Positions 6,961-15,001 of a stretch of 27,102 nucleotides of DNA are shown one piece after another. The notes under the pieces are model-generated. The model was not told where the DNA came from, ran no database searches, and saw nothing but the letters and a program-made list of their open reading frames with translations. Origin of the DNA: a virus; the IMG/VR virus record IMGVR_UViG_3300032289_001730, positions 1 to 27,102 of that record, one strand, 5' to 3'. How positions within the stretch are numbered: position 1 is the first letter of the stretch; each line of letters begins with the position of its first letter. The translations under genes were made by a program, and so were the position numbers.

Positions 6961-7989
6961 ATGAAACAAAAAAATTTACTTAAACTCTTGAATGAAGTCC
7001 AAGAAACCACAGACTCAATTCCTAATAAACATGAAAGAGTACTATTAATCGATGGTCTCAATCTATTTTTTAGAAACTTTGCAATTTTAAATCTAATAAA
7101 TAGTCATGGGGTTCATATCGGGGGTTTAGGTGGTTTTCTTAGATCATTAGGAACCTTAGTTAAAGAAATAAAACCTACATCTATATATGTTGTTTTTGAT
7201 GGACCTGGATCTTCAGCAAGTCGAAAAAATATGATTCCTGAATATAAATCAAGTCGAAATATTAATAGAATTACTAATTGGGATATTTTTGATGATATTG
7301 AGGAAGAACATGATTCTAAAATTAATCAAATAGTACGTTTGATGCATTATTTGGGATGTTTACCTATTAAAGTACTAAGTATTCCTAAAGTAGAAGCAGA
7401 TGATATTTTAGCTTGTTTGAGTCAACAGATATCATCAAATCCAAATAATAAATCATTTATAGTATCCGCAGATAAAGACTTCCTCCAGCTAGTCACCAAT
7501 AACATCACAGTCTATCGTCCCGTTGAAAAAGAATATTATACGCCACAGACTGTAATTGATAAGTTTCAACTTACACCACATAACTTTATCTTACAAAAAA
7601 CATTACTTGGAGATAATTCAGATAATGTTAAAGGAATTAAGGGGTTAGGTGAGAAGGGACTTTTAAAAAAATTCCCGGAATTAAAAGAAAGAAATTTATC
7701 ACTTCAAGATATATTTGATATATGTGAAGAAAAACTTAAAGACCATGTTGTATATGCTCGAATATTAATGGAGCGAAATGAGATAGAGAGCAAATATAAA
7801 GTTATGGATCTAAGTAAACCTTTAGTAAGTGAACAGGATATAGAAGATCTACAATCAATAATTGAAGATGATGAATTATCTTTTGAACCCGAAGAATTTG
7901 TACGAATGTATAATGAAGACGAATTGGGGAAAATAATTAAAAATGTAGATTTTTGGATTAAAGAAAATTTTTTATATTTAAAAAAATAG
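6961..7989 (+). CDS. 5'-3' exonuclease / flap endonuclease (T4 RNase H-like)
   Basis: This is a 342-residue nuclease of the PIN/FEN family that removes RNA primers and 5' flaps during lagging-strand synthesis. Metal-binding acidic residues are visible in the expected order: D31 in LLIDGLNLFFR, D80 in VVFDGPGSS, E145/D147/D148 in KVEADDIL, D171/D173 in SADKDF, and D218/D221 in LLGDNSDNVKGIKGLG. The last also starts the helix-three-turn-helix DNA-binding motif. It starts one base after the UvsX stop, so the two are coupled. The first 12 residues (MKQKNLLKLLNE) form an extra basic helix ending in L-N-E before the domain proper begins near residue 25. They resemble the leaders of the internal-protein genes. 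The gene ends in TAG. Confidence 0.87.
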   Translation: MKQKNLLKLLNEVQETTDSIPNKHERVLLIDGLNLFFRNFAILNLINSHGVHIGGLGGFLRSLGTLVKEIKPTSIYVVFDGPGSSASRKNMIPEYKSSRNINRITNWDIFDDIEEEHDSKINQIVRLMHYLGCLPIKVLSIPKVEADDILACLSQQISSNPNNKSFIVSADKDFLQLVTNNITVYRPVEKEYYTPQTVIDKFQLTPHNFILQKTLLGDNSDNVKGIKGLGEKGLLKKFPELKERNLSLQDIFDICEEKLKDHVVYARILMERNEIESKYKVMDLSKPLVSEQDIEDLQSIIEDDELSFEPEEFVRMYNEDELGKIIKNVDFWIKENFLYLKK

Positions 7990-7999
7990 AACAAAAGTT

Positions 8000-9376
8000 A
8001 TGACAACAACAAGATTAAATTCTTTAGAGGAATACGGGCCTTCTTTCCAAACTAAAGTAATATCTTCACTACTAACACATAAGAAATTTTTACTATCAAT
8101 ACATGATGTTTTAACTGATGAATATTTCAGTACACAAGCATCAAAATGGATTGTAGGTCAAATTTTAAGATATTATAGTGAATATCACTGCCCACCAACA
8201 ATGGAAGTTCTAAAAGTAGAAATGAAGAAAATTACAAACGATGTACTTCAAATTGCTATCAAAGAACAATTAAAACAATCTTATTCAGCCTCTGAAGATG
8301 ATTTAGAATACATTGAAAATGAATTCTCAGGCTTCTGTAAAAATCAACAATTAAAAAGAGCATTACTAGATTCAGTAGACTTACTTAAGGGTGGAGAATA
8401 TGATTCTATTAGATTTTTAATTGATAGTGCTCTTAAAGCGGGTCAAGATAAAAATATAGGTCATGAATACGATAAAGATACTGAATCCAGATATCGTGAA
8501 GAAAATAGAATTATTATCCCTACTCCTTGGGATAAAATAAATGAATTAATACAGGGTGGATTAGGAAATGGAGATTTTGGTTTAGTATTTGGTAATCCTG
8601 GAGGTGGTAAGTCATGGGCTTTAGTAGCATTAGGAGGATGTGCTGTCCAATTAGGATATAATGTAGTACACTATACTTTAGAATTAGGAGAAGATTATGT
8701 TGGAAAAAGATATGATGCTTTCTTTACGGGTATTCCTGTAGATAAACTTAAAAATTTTAAATCAAAAGTTCAAGAAACGATAGTTGAACTCCCAGGTAAA
8801 TTAATTATAAAAGAATACACACCTGGAAAGGCTAGTATTTCTACTTTAGAGAGCCACATTAAAAAATGTGAGGATTTAAGTTTTAAAGTAGATTTAATAA
8901 TTATAGATTATGTTGACTTACTTTCGTCAAAAAGAAAAAATAGGGAGAGAAAAGATGAAATTGATGATATTTATATCAGTACTAAAGGGTTAGCTCGAGA
9001 ATTAAATTTACCTGTATGGTCAGTATCACAGGTTAATAGAACTGGAGCTAAAGAAAATATTATAGAAGGCACAGCAGCTGCCGGAAGTTATGATAAAATT
9101 ATGATTTCTGACCTATGCTTAACCCTCTCAAGAAAAAAAGAAGACAAAGTTAACGGAACCGGTAGAATTCACGTTATGAAAAATAGATATGGAGCGGATG
9201 GTATGACTTATAATGCCAAGATAGACACATCTAGAGGATATATAGAAATTGAAGGTGAATATAATGAGGATGATGATGAAGACACTAAACCAGCCGTTAA
9301 AAAGTTTGATAGTGACTTTGATAAATTTGATAAACAGCTTTTAAAAAATAAATTTTTTGAATTAAATAACAAATAA
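8000..9376 (+). CDS. gp41/DnaB-like replicative helicase
   Basis: This 458-residue protein (T4 gp41 is 475) has a helical N-terminal domain (residues 1-150) and a RecA-like motor domain. Walker A is GNPGGGKS (198-205), preceded by NGDFGLVF as in gp41/DnaB. Walker B is VDLIIIDYVDLL, with D303. The PVWSVSQVNRTG strand (about 331-342, the glutamine of motif 3) and KNRYG near the C-terminus (arginine finger region) are present. It unwinds the duplex 5'-3' ahead of the polymerase as a hexamer. No primase gene (gp61-like) is visible in the window. It is spaced 10 bases from the exonuclease, and the C-terminal tail is acidic and then lysine-rich. Confidence 0.87.
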   Translation: MTTTRLNSLEEYGPSFQTKVISSLLTHKKFLLSIHDVLTDEYFSTQASKWIVGQILRYYSEYHCPPTMEVLKVEMKKITNDVLQIAIKEQLKQSYSASEDDLEYIENEFSGFCKNQQLKRALLDSVDLLKGGEYDSIRFLIDSALKAGQDKNIGHEYDKDTESRYREENRIIIPTPWDKINELIQGGLGNGDFGLVFGNPGGGKSWALVALGGCAVQLGYNVVHYTLELGEDYVGKRYDAFFTGIPVDKLKNFKSKVQETIVELPGKLIIKEYTPGKASISTLESHIKKCEDLSFKVDLIIIDYVDLLSSKRKNRERKDEIDDIYISTKGLARELNLPVWSVSQVNRTGAKENIIEGTAAAGSYDKIMISDLCLTLSRKKEDKVNGTGRIHVMKNRYGADGMTYNAKIDTSRGYIEIEGEYNEDDDEDTKPAVKKFDSDFDKFDKQLLKNKFFELNNK

Positions 9377-9381
9377 AATAA

Positions 9382-11235
9382 ATGAATACAGAAACCCGAA
9401 TCCTATCCGAAGTTACTACTTACCTCAAATACTCCAAGTATGTTTCCGACTTTCAAAGAAGAGAAACATGGGGAGAACTAGTAACAAGAAACAAACAAAT
9501 GCATCAAGGTAAATTTCCTCAACTACATGATGAAATAGAAGAAGCATACAAATTGGTATATGATAAAAAAGTATTACCATCCATGAGAAGCTTACAATTT
9601 GCTGGAAAGCCTATTGAACTAAACAATTCTCGCATTTTTAACTGCTCATATATGCCTATCGATAATTGGAGGGCATTTAGCGAAATTATGTTTTTATTAT
9701 TATCGGGATGTGGAGTAGGTTATAGTGTTCAACTTCATCACATAGAATCACTCCCTGAGATTACAATTCCTGTTAAACATAAACGTTATTTAGTAGGTGA
9801 TAGTATTGAAGGATGGGCAGACGCTATTCGAATGTTATGTAAAGCATATTTTAATGGAGGATCTCTTCCAATATTTGATTTTAGAGATATTAGACCAAAA
9901 GGAGCTCAATTAATTACAGTAGGAGGAAAAGCACCTGGTCCTGAACCTTTAAAAGAATGTTTATTTCAATTACAAAAAATTCTTGATCGTAAAGGAAATG
10001 GTAGCAGATTAACATCAGTAGAAGCTCATGATATGGCATGTCATATTGCGGATGCTGTATTAAGTGGAGGAATAAGAAGAGCAGCATTAATAGCTTTATT
10101 TAATTTAAATGATGAAGATATGCTGACTTGTAAGTTTGGAAATTGGTGGGAAGAAAATCCACAACGTGGACGAGCAAATAACTCAGCAGTATTATTACGT
10201 CATAAAATTGATCAAGAAGAATTCCTTAAACTGTGGAAAAAAATAGAGCTAAGCAACTCAGGAGAACCTGGTGTTTATTTTAGTAATGATAAAGTATGGG
10301 GTTGTAATCCATGTTGTGAGATTGCACTTAGACCTTTTCAATTTTGTAACCTTTGTGAAGTAAATGTTTCGGATATTGTAGATCAAGAAGATTTAGATAA
10401 TAGAGTAAAAGTGGCAGCATTCATTGGGACTTTACAAGCAGCATATACCGATTTTCATTATTTAAGAGATATTTGGAGAAAAACAACTGAAAAAGAAGCT
10501 TTACTTGGAGTTGGAATGACAGGAATAGCTTCAGGTACAGTATTAGGTTTGAATCTTAAAAAATCAGCAACTATAGCTAAAAATGAAAATGCTCGTGTTG
10601 CAGAAATTATTGGTACTAATAAAGCAGCTCGTGTAACTACAGTAAAACCAAGTGGTACTAGTTCATTAGTATTAGGATGTAGTAGTGGTATTCATAGCTG
10701 GCATGATAGATTCTATATTAGAAGAGTAAGAATCGGAAAAAACGAACCAATATACTCATACTTAGCAGCAAATCACCCAGAATTAGTTGAAGATGATTTC
10801 TTTAAACCAACTATCCAAGCTGTTATTTCAATCCCACAAAAAGCACCTAACAATGCTATTATTCGTAGTGAAGAAACAGCATTGGAATTATTAGAACGTG
10901 TTAAAAAATTCAATATTGAATGGGTAAAAGAAGGTCATCGTAAAGGAGCAAATACAAACAATGTATCTGCAACTATTTCTATTAAACCTGAAGAATGGAG
11001 TGAAGTAGGAGAATGGATGTGGGAAAATAAAAATACATTCAATGGGTTATCAGTGTTACCTTTCTCAGATCATACTTATATTCAAGCTCCTTTTGAGACC
11101 ATTACTGAAGAACAATTCAATGAAATGGTGCAACACTTACATAATATTGATTTAAGTAAGATAGTAGAATTTGATGATAATACTGTATTAGGGGATAGCG
11201 TTGCATGTGGAGCAGGAGGATGTGAAATCGTATAA
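9382..11235 (+). CDS. Class II (adenosylcobalamin-dependent) ribonucleoside-triphosphate reductase
   Basis: This 617-residue enzyme reduces ribonucleotides to deoxyribonucleotides for phage DNA synthesis. It resembles the monomeric Lactobacillus-type RTPR. The active-site order is preserved: C88 in NCSYMP (first redox Cys), N309-x-C311-x-E313 in CNPCCEI (thiyl-radical cysteine with Asn and Glu), and C322 eleven residues later (second redox Cys), the same spacing as C408/C419 of the Lactobacillus enzyme. The C-terminus ends CGAGGCEIV (C609 and C614, C-x4-C), the swinging pair reduced by thioredoxin. It needs vitamin B12 but neither oxygen nor a second subunit. It starts 5 bases after the helicase. 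Two thioredoxin-like genes further on could supply electrons. Confidence 0.88.
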   Translation: MNTETRILSEVTTYLKYSKYVSDFQRRETWGELVTRNKQMHQGKFPQLHDEIEEAYKLVYDKKVLPSMRSLQFAGKPIELNNSRIFNCSYMPIDNWRAFSEIMFLLLSGCGVGYSVQLHHIESLPEITIPVKHKRYLVGDSIEGWADAIRMLCKAYFNGGSLPIFDFRDIRPKGAQLITVGGKAPGPEPLKECLFQLQKILDRKGNGSRLTSVEAHDMACHIADAVLSGGIRRAALIALFNLNDEDMLTCKFGNWWEENPQRGRANNSAVLLRHKIDQEEFLKLWKKIELSNSGEPGVYFSNDKVWGCNPCCEIALRPFQFCNLCEVNVSDIVDQEDLDNRVKVAAFIGTLQAAYTDFHYLRDIWRKTTEKEALLGVGMTGIASGTVLGLNLKKSATIAKNENARVAEIIGTNKAARVTTVKPSGTSSLVLGCSSGIHSWHDRFYIRRVRIGKNEPIYSYLAANHPELVEDDFFKPTIQAVISIPQKAPNNAIIRSEETALELLERVKKFNIEWVKEGHRKGANTNNVSATISIKPEEWSEVGEWMWENKNTFNGLSVLPFSDHTYIQAPFETITEEQFNEMVQHLHNIDLSKIVEFDDNTVLGDSVACGAGGCEIV

Positions 11236-11262
11236 ACGTCATATAAACGTCATATAAAACGT
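11231..11262 (+). repeat. 11-bp direct repeats upstream of a promoter
   Basis: TATAAACGTCA occurs at 11231-11241 and again at 11242-11252, followed by a partial third copy, TATAAAACGT, at 11253-11262. The period is one helical turn and the array runs into the -33-like element of the promoter at 11262. It overlaps the stop codon of the reductase gene. It has the look of an operator or activator site. Confidence 0.7.
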
Positions 11263-11293
11263 TTGGAGATTCTAGAATTTGTTCGTATATTTA
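11262..11293 (+). promoter_or_regulatory. Bacteroidota-like promoter before the small-gene trio
   Basis: TTTGG at 11262-11266 is followed after 19 bases by TATATTTA at 11286-11293, with ATG 24 bases later at 11317. Eleven-bp direct repeats abut it on the upstream side, so this copy of the promoter may be specially regulated. Confidence 0.6.
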
Positions 11294-11316
11294 TACTATA
11301 ATAAAAATTAAATAAT

Positions 11317-11478
11317 ATGGACAAAGATCAAGAAAAACAACCAGCACAGTATGAACAACCAACTCCATACGAACAAGAAGAATTTGATGAAATAATCAAA
11401 CAATACGTATCGGATCACGAAGATTCAGAAATGGGACTTCAATATTATGAACTTATTCAATCCATTAATTACAACTAA
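11317..11478 (+). CDS. 53-residue acidic protein, function unknown
   Basis: This short ORF begins MDKDQEKQPAQYEQ and ends YYELIQSINYN. It is rich in Gln, Glu, Asp and Tyr, without Cys or hydrophobic stretches. Its stop (TAA 11476-11478) overlaps the next start (ATG 11478-11480) by one base, the classic TAATG arrangement for translational coupling. It sits 24 bases downstream of a promoter-like element. Coupling, position and the A-rich start context support a real gene. An acidic first half with a more helical second half could be a small regulator or anti-host factor, but nothing identifies it. Confidence 0.55.
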   Translation: MDKDQEKQPAQYEQPTPYEQEEFDEIIKQYVSDHEDSEMGLQYYELIQSINYN

Positions 11479-12014
11479 TGGTTTCAAGAGAAGACATATT
11501 AAAAGAATATAACATACATGCATCTTTTAAAGCACCACCAAAACCACCTCGATTAAATTTTAATAAATTTTATTGGTGGAGAAGATACCCTGTTTCTAAA
11601 TCACTTGATAAACACTATTCTTTTGTATCTAAAATAAATCATGGTGATTTTGACTATTCACCATATGCATTTCAGATTTCATACGAAGGACAGTGGCTTG
11701 CTGATGAAATTGTTAAACTTAGAAATACTATCCAAAATTGGGGAGTCCTTAAAGAAAAAGAAAATGAGTTACGATCCATATATAATAAAAGGGTTCGAAA
11801 ACTACAGGATGACTTTGCAAAAGATGAACGGGAAAGGATAAATTCATTCAAAGAACACCTGAAAAAAGAATGTGGTGGTACTATAGAACAAGTTTCTGAA
11901 TTCATTGAGAATTCAGCAGAAGGAACCTTATTAGAAGTAGTTGAACAATATAAAACATATTTAAAAAATGAAAAACATAAAAAAGTTGATAAATTCTTTG
12001 AAATCTTTATCTAA
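11478..12014 (+). CDS. Conserved-looking protein of unknown function with central coiled coil
   Basis: This 178-residue protein has an N-terminal part with a proline-rich stretch (KAPPKPPRLNF) and an aromatic segment (KFYWWRRYPVSKSL). After about residue 80 it becomes highly charged and helical (LKEKENELRSIYNKRVRKLQDDFAKDERERINSF in two pieces), likely coiled coil, ending in a further helix (VVEQYKTYLKNEKHKK). It overlaps the stop of the preceding small gene by one base, and the next gene (11968) starts 47 bases before its end in another frame. No motif points to an activity; the coiled coil suggests a structural or scaffolding role. Confidence 0.55.
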   Translation: MVSREDILKEYNIHASFKAPPKPPRLNFNKFYWWRRYPVSKSLDKHYSFVSKINHGDFDYSPYAFQISYEGQWLADEIVKLRNTIQNWGVLKEKENELRSIYNKRVRKLQDDFAKDERERINSFKEHLKKECGGTIEQVSEFIENSAEGTLLEVVEQYKTYLKNEKHKKVDKFFEIFI

Positions 12015-12579
12015 GAAATTAAATGGTTGGGTTTGGTTAAAAATAGGTTGGAGAATAAGGGATGTAAATAGATCTATCCAAAGTTTAATTAAATGGTTTC
12101 CTATTATTTGGAAAGATAGAGATTGGGATGATTCATTTATTTTTACTATTTTAAAGTTTAAACTCCAAAACCAAGCAAAATACATTGGGAAACAAGACCG
12201 TCATACTCGAGCAAAACGAGATGCGGAAATTATGACCACTTGTGTTCGTTTAATAGAAAAGGTACAAGATGAATATTATTCTATGGAATATATGGATTAT
12301 GAAGATAGGATTTTTGACTTTATACTATCTCCCACAGAACCTGAAGTATATGAACTACACACAGAAACAAAAAGTGAAAATTACAATGCTTATCACAAAA
12401 AGTATCCACTAATATATAAAAGAGTATTGAATGGAGAAGGTCTATTTGATATTAAAGATAGAGATGAGGGAAGCACCAAACAAGTAATTGCAATGAATAT
12501 AGGATATATAAACCACTCTAGAGCTAAAAAGCTATTATTTTCTCTATTAGAACACAATATTGAAAAGTGGTGGAATTAG
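11968..12579 (+). CDS. Conserved phage protein of unknown function
   Basis: This 203-residue protein starts inside the end of the preceding gene (47-base overlap). The first 35 residues are basic with Trp-rich hydrophobic patches (GWVWLKIGWRIRDV). The core has IKWFPIIWKDRDWDDSFIFTILKFKLQNQAKYI, then HTRAKRDAEIMTTCVRLIEKVQDEYYSMEYMDYEDR, a pattern I associate with proteins found in many large marine phages but without an assigned activity. The second part (KYPLIYKRVLNG, then INHSRAKKLLFSLLEHNIEKWWN) is helical. No membrane segment or nuclease motif is certain. It ends in TAG, which overlaps the next promoter-like element by one base. Confidence 0.55.
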   Translation: MKNIKKLINSLKSLSKKLNGWVWLKIGWRIRDVNRSIQSLIKWFPIIWKDRDWDDSFIFTILKFKLQNQAKYIGKQDRHTRAKRDAEIMTTCVRLIEKVQDEYYSMEYMDYEDRIFDFILSPTEPEVYELHTETKSENYNAYHKKYPLIYKRVLNGEGLFDIKDRDEGSTKQVIAMNIGYINHSRAKKLLFSLLEHNIEKWWN

Positions 12580-12609
12580 TGGAAAACTAAAAAATAGTTT
12601 ATATATTTA
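12579..12609 (+). promoter_or_regulatory. Bacteroidota-like promoter for the deazaguanine block
   Basis: GTGG at 12579-12582 is followed after 19 bases by TATATTTA at 12602-12609, with the TGT-like gene ATG 20 bases later. The -33 element is one base off TTGG. The spacing is exactly that of the other copies. Confidence 0.5.
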
Positions 12610-12628
12610 TTATTAAGAAAGTTAAGTT

Positions 12629-13420
12629 ATGAAATTAAGTTTTGAATCCCCATTAAGTTTACTTACAAACTCATTAGAATACAATGATTATCAATACATT
12701 CTCCCGCATTTATCTGATTTATACCCAGAATATAAGGAATTTATGTTATCTTATAGACAACATCCTGACTCCTTTATTATTATGGATAATGGGTTATTCG
12801 AAAATGTAAAACACACTCAAGAAGATCTAATTGAAAAAATAGATCTATTCGAACCTGATATTTTTATTTCTCCTGATGAATGGAATAATTCATGGAGAAC
12901 TTCCAAGAACGCTAAGTATTGGATGAATACTATTAAACCCCAATTACCCGAACAAACTAAATTAATGGTTGTAATACAGGGTGAAACATTAGGGGATATT
13001 ATTTCATTATATTCTGATTGTTATGATATGGGTTATAGACATTTTGCCTTTAATCATTCATTAAAATTATATAGTGAAATGTTCCCACACAAAAATAAAT
13101 TATTTTCCCAAATGATGGGACGTATTTTATTAATAAATGTCCTTAATTCAAGACATATGTTAGATACTAATTCATATCATCATCTATTAGGAGCATCAGA
13201 TATAAATGAATTTAAGTTCTATAAAGGGTATGATTTTATTAAGTCAGCAGACACGAGTGCACCTATAATAAACGCATTTAAAAACGTTTTATTTGATATG
13301 GGTGTTGAATATACTAAACCATCCGAAAAAATAGAAGAATTTATTAACACGCCCATATCATCTGATATCATTAATAACATTAATCACAATATAAAACAAT
13401 TAAGATCATGCCTATTGTAA
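12629..13420 (+). CDS. Small tRNA-guanine-transglycosylase-like protein, candidate DpdA-type DNA base exchanger
   Basis: This 263-residue protein matches the signature stretches of the TGT barrel: IIMDNGLFE with D53 (compare TDSGG of bacterial TGT), PDIFISPDEW with D83 (compare the FDE of TGT), VVIQGE with Q117-G118 (compare VQGG), and KSADTSAP with D208 at the place of the catalytic nucleophile (compare FDCV.P). The zinc-binding Cys/His cluster of tRNA enzymes is not present. It lies with QueC, QueD, QueE and GTP cyclohydrolase genes. In phages that setting marks DpdA, which swaps guanine in DNA for preQ0 or a relative. It is shorter than the best-known DpdA proteins. The TGT-fold call rests on motif order by eye; DNA as substrate is inferred from context. 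Confidence 0.65.
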   Translation: MKLSFESPLSLLTNSLEYNDYQYILPHLSDLYPEYKEFMLSYRQHPDSFIIMDNGLFENVKHTQEDLIEKIDLFEPDIFISPDEWNNSWRTSKNAKYWMNTIKPQLPEQTKLMVVIQGETLGDIISLYSDCYDMGYRHFAFNHSLKLYSEMFPHKNKLFSQMMGRILLINVLNSRHMLDTNSYHHLLGASDINEFKFYKGYDFIKSADTSAPIINAFKNVLFDMGVEYTKPSEKIEEFINTPISSDIINNINHNIKQLRSCLL

Positions 13421-13683
13421 CAAAACACACTCAAGATTTAGGAACATATATGTCATTATTTGACTTCCTAGGAAAACCAGCTGGAAACAAGATTGGAAAA
13501 GAAGTATTTGATTACTCGAAAAAAATTAGAATAACTATTAAATATAGAGATATTACAACCCCTAAATATACTGGAAATGTATGTCTTTATCCTTTAGGAT
13601 TTTTAACATTATATTTTAATAGTGAGAACAACTTAAATGTAGTAGTAGAAGAACCTAAAGAGAAAGCTGATTTACCATTTTAA
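13408..13683 (+). CDS. 91-residue protein of unknown function between TGT-like and QueC genes
   Basis: The ATG at 13408 lies inside the last codons of the TGT-like gene (13-base overlap), showing tight coupling. The protein has a short helical segment with a GKPAGNKIGKEV motif (about 22-33), then a beta-rich part (IRITIKYRDITTPKYTGNVCLYPLGFLTLYF) and an acidic-basic end (VVVEEPKEKADLPF). There are no catalytic motifs. Coupling to the base-exchange enzyme suggests an accessory role, such as DNA binding, in base modification, but this is inference. Confidence 0.55.
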   Translation: MPIVTKHTQDLGTYMSLFDFLGKPAGNKIGKEVFDYSKKIRITIKYRDITTPKYTGNVCLYPLGFLTLYFNSENNLNVVVEEPKEKADLPF

Positions 13684-13692
13684 AATAAAAAT

Positions 13693-14511
13693 ATGAAAAA
13701 ACATGTTGTAGTTTCACTTTCAGGTGGAATGGATAGTAGTACATTGTTACTACGTTGTTTAAAAGAATACTCATCTGTTACGGCCATAAGCTTTGATTAT
13801 GGTCAAAAACACAGAGTAGAGCTAGAGAGAGCTCAATCATTGGTAGATTATATTAGAGTAGAGTATGCTAAAAGATCGGACAAATGGTCAACACCTATTA
13901 AGTACCGCCAAATCCAATTAAACGGATTAGTTGATTTATTAGATTCAGCTTTAGTAGCAGGAGGTGAAGATGTACCTGAAGGTCACTATGCCGAAGATAA
14001 TATGAAAGCAACCGTTGTTCCTAACAGAAATAAAATATTTGCCTCAATTACCCAAGCAGTAGCTTTGTCAGTTGCAAATAGAACAGGAGAAACATGTGAT
14101 ATTGCTTTAGGTATTCATGCCGGTGATCATTCAATTTATCCTGATTGTAGACAAGAATTTAGAGATGCAGATGATGCCGCTTTTAGATTAGGAAATTGGG
14201 ATGCAGAACGTGTAGGTTATTTTACTCCGTATCTTGAAGGTAATAAATTTACAATTTTACAAGATGGAGAAATACTTTGTAAAGAATTAAATTTAAACTT
14301 TAATGAAGTATATAAACGTACCAATACTAGTTATAAACCATACCCAAGCGGAAATTCTGATTATAAAAGCGCTTCATCAGTAGAAAGAGTAGAAGCATTT
14401 ATTAAATTAGGACGTCCTGATCCTGTAACTTATGAAGATGGAGATGGTATAGCTCCTTGGGATAAGGTAGTAGCTCATGTAAATAATATTTTAAATCAAC
14501 ATAATAAATAA
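13693..14511 (+). CDS. queC: QueC-like 7-cyano-7-deazaguanine (preQ0) synthase
   Basis: This 272-residue protein converts 7-carboxy-7-deazaguanine to preQ0 with ATP and ammonia. The PP-loop SLSGGMDSSTLL (residues 8-19) is intact, followed by FDYGQKH and by VVPNRNKIFASITQAVA and DIALGIHAGDHSIYPDCRQEF, all typical QueC segments. Oddly, the C-terminal zinc site (normally SCY then CGxCxxC) is missing: this region reads TNTSYKPYP and then SDYKSASSVERVEAF (about 210-236), with Ser, Asp or Ala in place of the cysteines, though the flanking T-x-x-x-Y and R-x-x-AF...G-x-x-DP pattern remains. It is co-transcribed with the TGT-like gene. It is probably still active, with fold stabilisation by other means, but this is untested. 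Confidence 0.85.
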   Translation: MKKHVVVSLSGGMDSSTLLLRCLKEYSSVTAISFDYGQKHRVELERAQSLVDYIRVEYAKRSDKWSTPIKYRQIQLNGLVDLLDSALVAGGEDVPEGHYAEDNMKATVVPNRNKIFASITQAVALSVANRTGETCDIALGIHAGDHSIYPDCRQEFRDADDAAFRLGNWDAERVGYFTPYLEGNKFTILQDGEILCKELNLNFNEVYKRTNTSYKPYPSGNSDYKSASSVERVEAFIKLGRPDPVTYEDGDGIAPWDKVVAHVNNILNQHNK

Positions 14512-14512
14512 A

Positions 14513-14758
14513 ATGAAACAACTATTAGTAATATCAACTACATGGTGTGCTCCATGTCAAACACTCAAACCAGTTATCCAAGAATTATCTCAAACGTATA
14601 ATATTTCAATGATAGATGCGGATGCAAACCCGGAAATAACATCTCAATACTCCGTTAGAGGAGTTCCTACTGTAATTCTACTTGAAAATGGAGTAGAGAA
14701 AAACAGATTCTCAGGATTTAAAACAAAAGAACAAATTATTAACTTTTATAACAACTAA
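14513..14758 (+). CDS. Thioredoxin-like protein (WCAPC)
   Basis: This 81-residue minimal thioredoxin has the active site TTWCAPCQTLKP (Cys at about 12 and 15), the YSVRGVPTVILLENG strand with cis-proline, and the KNRFSGFKTKEQI end. It lacks the first strand and helix of full-length thioredoxins, as phage versions often do. It starts one base after queC. A likely job is to reduce the C-terminal cysteine pair of the phage class II ribonucleotide reductase. A second thioredoxin-like gene with a different active site lies at 16439. Confidence 0.85.
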   Translation: MKQLLVISTTWCAPCQTLKPVIQELSQTYNISMIDADANPEITSQYSVRGVPTVILLENGVEKNRFSGFKTKEQIINFYNN

Positions 14759-14761
14759 AAA

Positions 14762-15001
14762 ATGGCAGAATACTCAAAACAATGGTGTGAAATTAATGAT
14801 CCTAATGGATTATCATATGATTTCGATATCTTAGAAGAAGCAAACCAATTAAAACCAGAACATTATGTATCTTTAATTTGTGAAGGATTTGGTTTTACAG
14901 CAATTGGAAAAGACAAAGACGGTAATATTTTATTAGGCGTTCCAACAAACGAAGTACCTAATGAAATAGTTTGGAAATCTTATAATGAAGTAATAAAATG
15001 A
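14762..15001 (+). CDS. 79-residue protein of unknown function
   Basis: This small acidic protein begins MAEYSKQWCEINDPNG and has a conserved-looking middle (HYVSLICEGFGFTAIGKDKDGNILLGVP). It probably forms a small alpha/beta fold. It starts 3 bases after the thioredoxin stop, and its own TGA shares ATGA with the start of the next small membrane protein (14998). It is in the deazaguanine operon but has no recognisable link to the pathway. Confidence 0.6.
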   Translation: MAEYSKQWCEINDPNGLSYDFDILEEANQLKPEHYVSLICEGFGFTAIGKDKDGNILLGVPTNEVPNEIVWKSYNEVIK

